Shown here piece after piece: positions 5,557-5,672 of a DNA stretch of 5,672 nucleotides. The notes beneath the pieces are model-generated. The model saw only the letters and a program-made list of their open reading frames with translations. It ran no database searches and was not told the DNA's origin. This DNA comes from Acidimicrobiales bacterium (GTDB taxonomy: Bacteria; Actinomycetota; Acidimicrobiia; Acidimicrobiales; CADCSY01). The DNA lies in NCBI GenBank assembly GCA_030447125.1, contig JAUJLZ010000148.1, positions 1-5,672 of the forward strand. Direction: 5' to 3'. The first letter of the stretch is position 1, and each line of letters opens with the position of its first letter. The translations under genes were made by a program, and so were the position numbers.

Positions 5557-5672
5557 TCAGGTGAGGCTGTGGCGGGCGCCGGCCAGGGTCTTGGCCGTGG
5601 CCGCGGCGATGCCCGGGCCGTCGAGGCCCAACTCGGCCAGGATGCGGTCGGGCTTGCCGTGGGGCAGGTACT
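5557..5672 (-). CDS. dxs: 1-deoxy-D-xylulose-5-phosphate synthase, C-terminal end (partial)
   Basis: Only the last 37 codons are in the window, read on the minus strand from the right edge to the TGA at 5559-5557. The peptide is YLPHGKPDRILAELGLDGPG followed by a short Ala-rich helix ending RHSLT. A motif of the form HG, then a hydrophobic helix (ILAELGLD), then G-I-A is characteristic of the extreme C-terminus of DXS enzymes, part of the transketolase C-terminal domain. DXS joins pyruvate and glyceraldehyde 3-phosphate using thiamine diphosphate, the first step of the MEP route to isoprenoids. The gene is convergent with the plus-strand genes. Codon bias is strong and host-like. A related transketolase-type enzyme cannot be fully excluded from so short a piece. 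Confidence 0.8.
   Translation of the reverse strand, partial: YLPHGKPDRILAELGLDGPGIAAATAKTLAGARHSLT

Noticed and set aside
1..5672. CRISPR array, insertion sequence, tRNA or known defence system
   Set aside because: No spaced repeats, transposase motifs, terminal inverted repeats, cloverleaf-like sequence or defence-specific domains were seen on either strand.

Overview
The window is very GC-rich and dense in genes, with G or C at almost every third codon position in its main genes. It uses GTG starts and 4-base stop/start overlaps. This points to a high-GC actinobacterium. The style of the SNF2/SWIM pair and of the SAF protein would fit Acidimicrobiia or a relative, but that placement is an inference.

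Layout. (1) Positions 1-2700, plus strand: most of a bacterial SNF2/SWI2-type DEAD/DEAH ATPase, running in from the left edge. (2) Positions 2697-3890, plus: a SWIM zinc-finger protein whose GTG start overlaps the SNF2 stop by 4 bases, so the two are almost certainly co-translated. (3) Positions 3891-4073: a 183-base spacer with a possible promoter, a 12-bp palindrome and a clear ribosome binding site. (4) Positions 4074-4736, plus: a membrane-anchored SAF-domain protein, CpaB/RcpC-like. (5) A small protein of unknown function ending at 5215. Its frame can be opened at a GTG overlapping the SAF stop (4733), but composition suggests the real start may be near 4865. (6) Positions 5216-5556: no intact gene, but a strongly coding-like, frame-broken remnant (about 5289-5487). 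(7) Positions 5557 to the right edge, minus strand: the C-terminal 37 codons of a protein best matched by 1-deoxy-D-xylulose-5-phosphate synthase (dxs), convergent with everything else.

How it fits together. The SNF2 ATPase and the SWIM protein form one functional pair: a DNA-translocating motor and a zinc-binding nucleic-acid or protein-binding partner. The pairing is recurrent in bacteria but its job is poorly defined. The SAF protein is of the pilus-assembly or periplasmic type but has no visible Tad/Flp pilus genes beside it. The stretch from about 4775 to 5290 has visibly weaker codon bias than either flank and holds the unknown small gene. Together with the broken gene end at 5289-5487, this looks like a site where a gene was lost or replaced next to dxs. 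No RNA gene, CRISPR array, insertion sequence or recognisable defence system was found.
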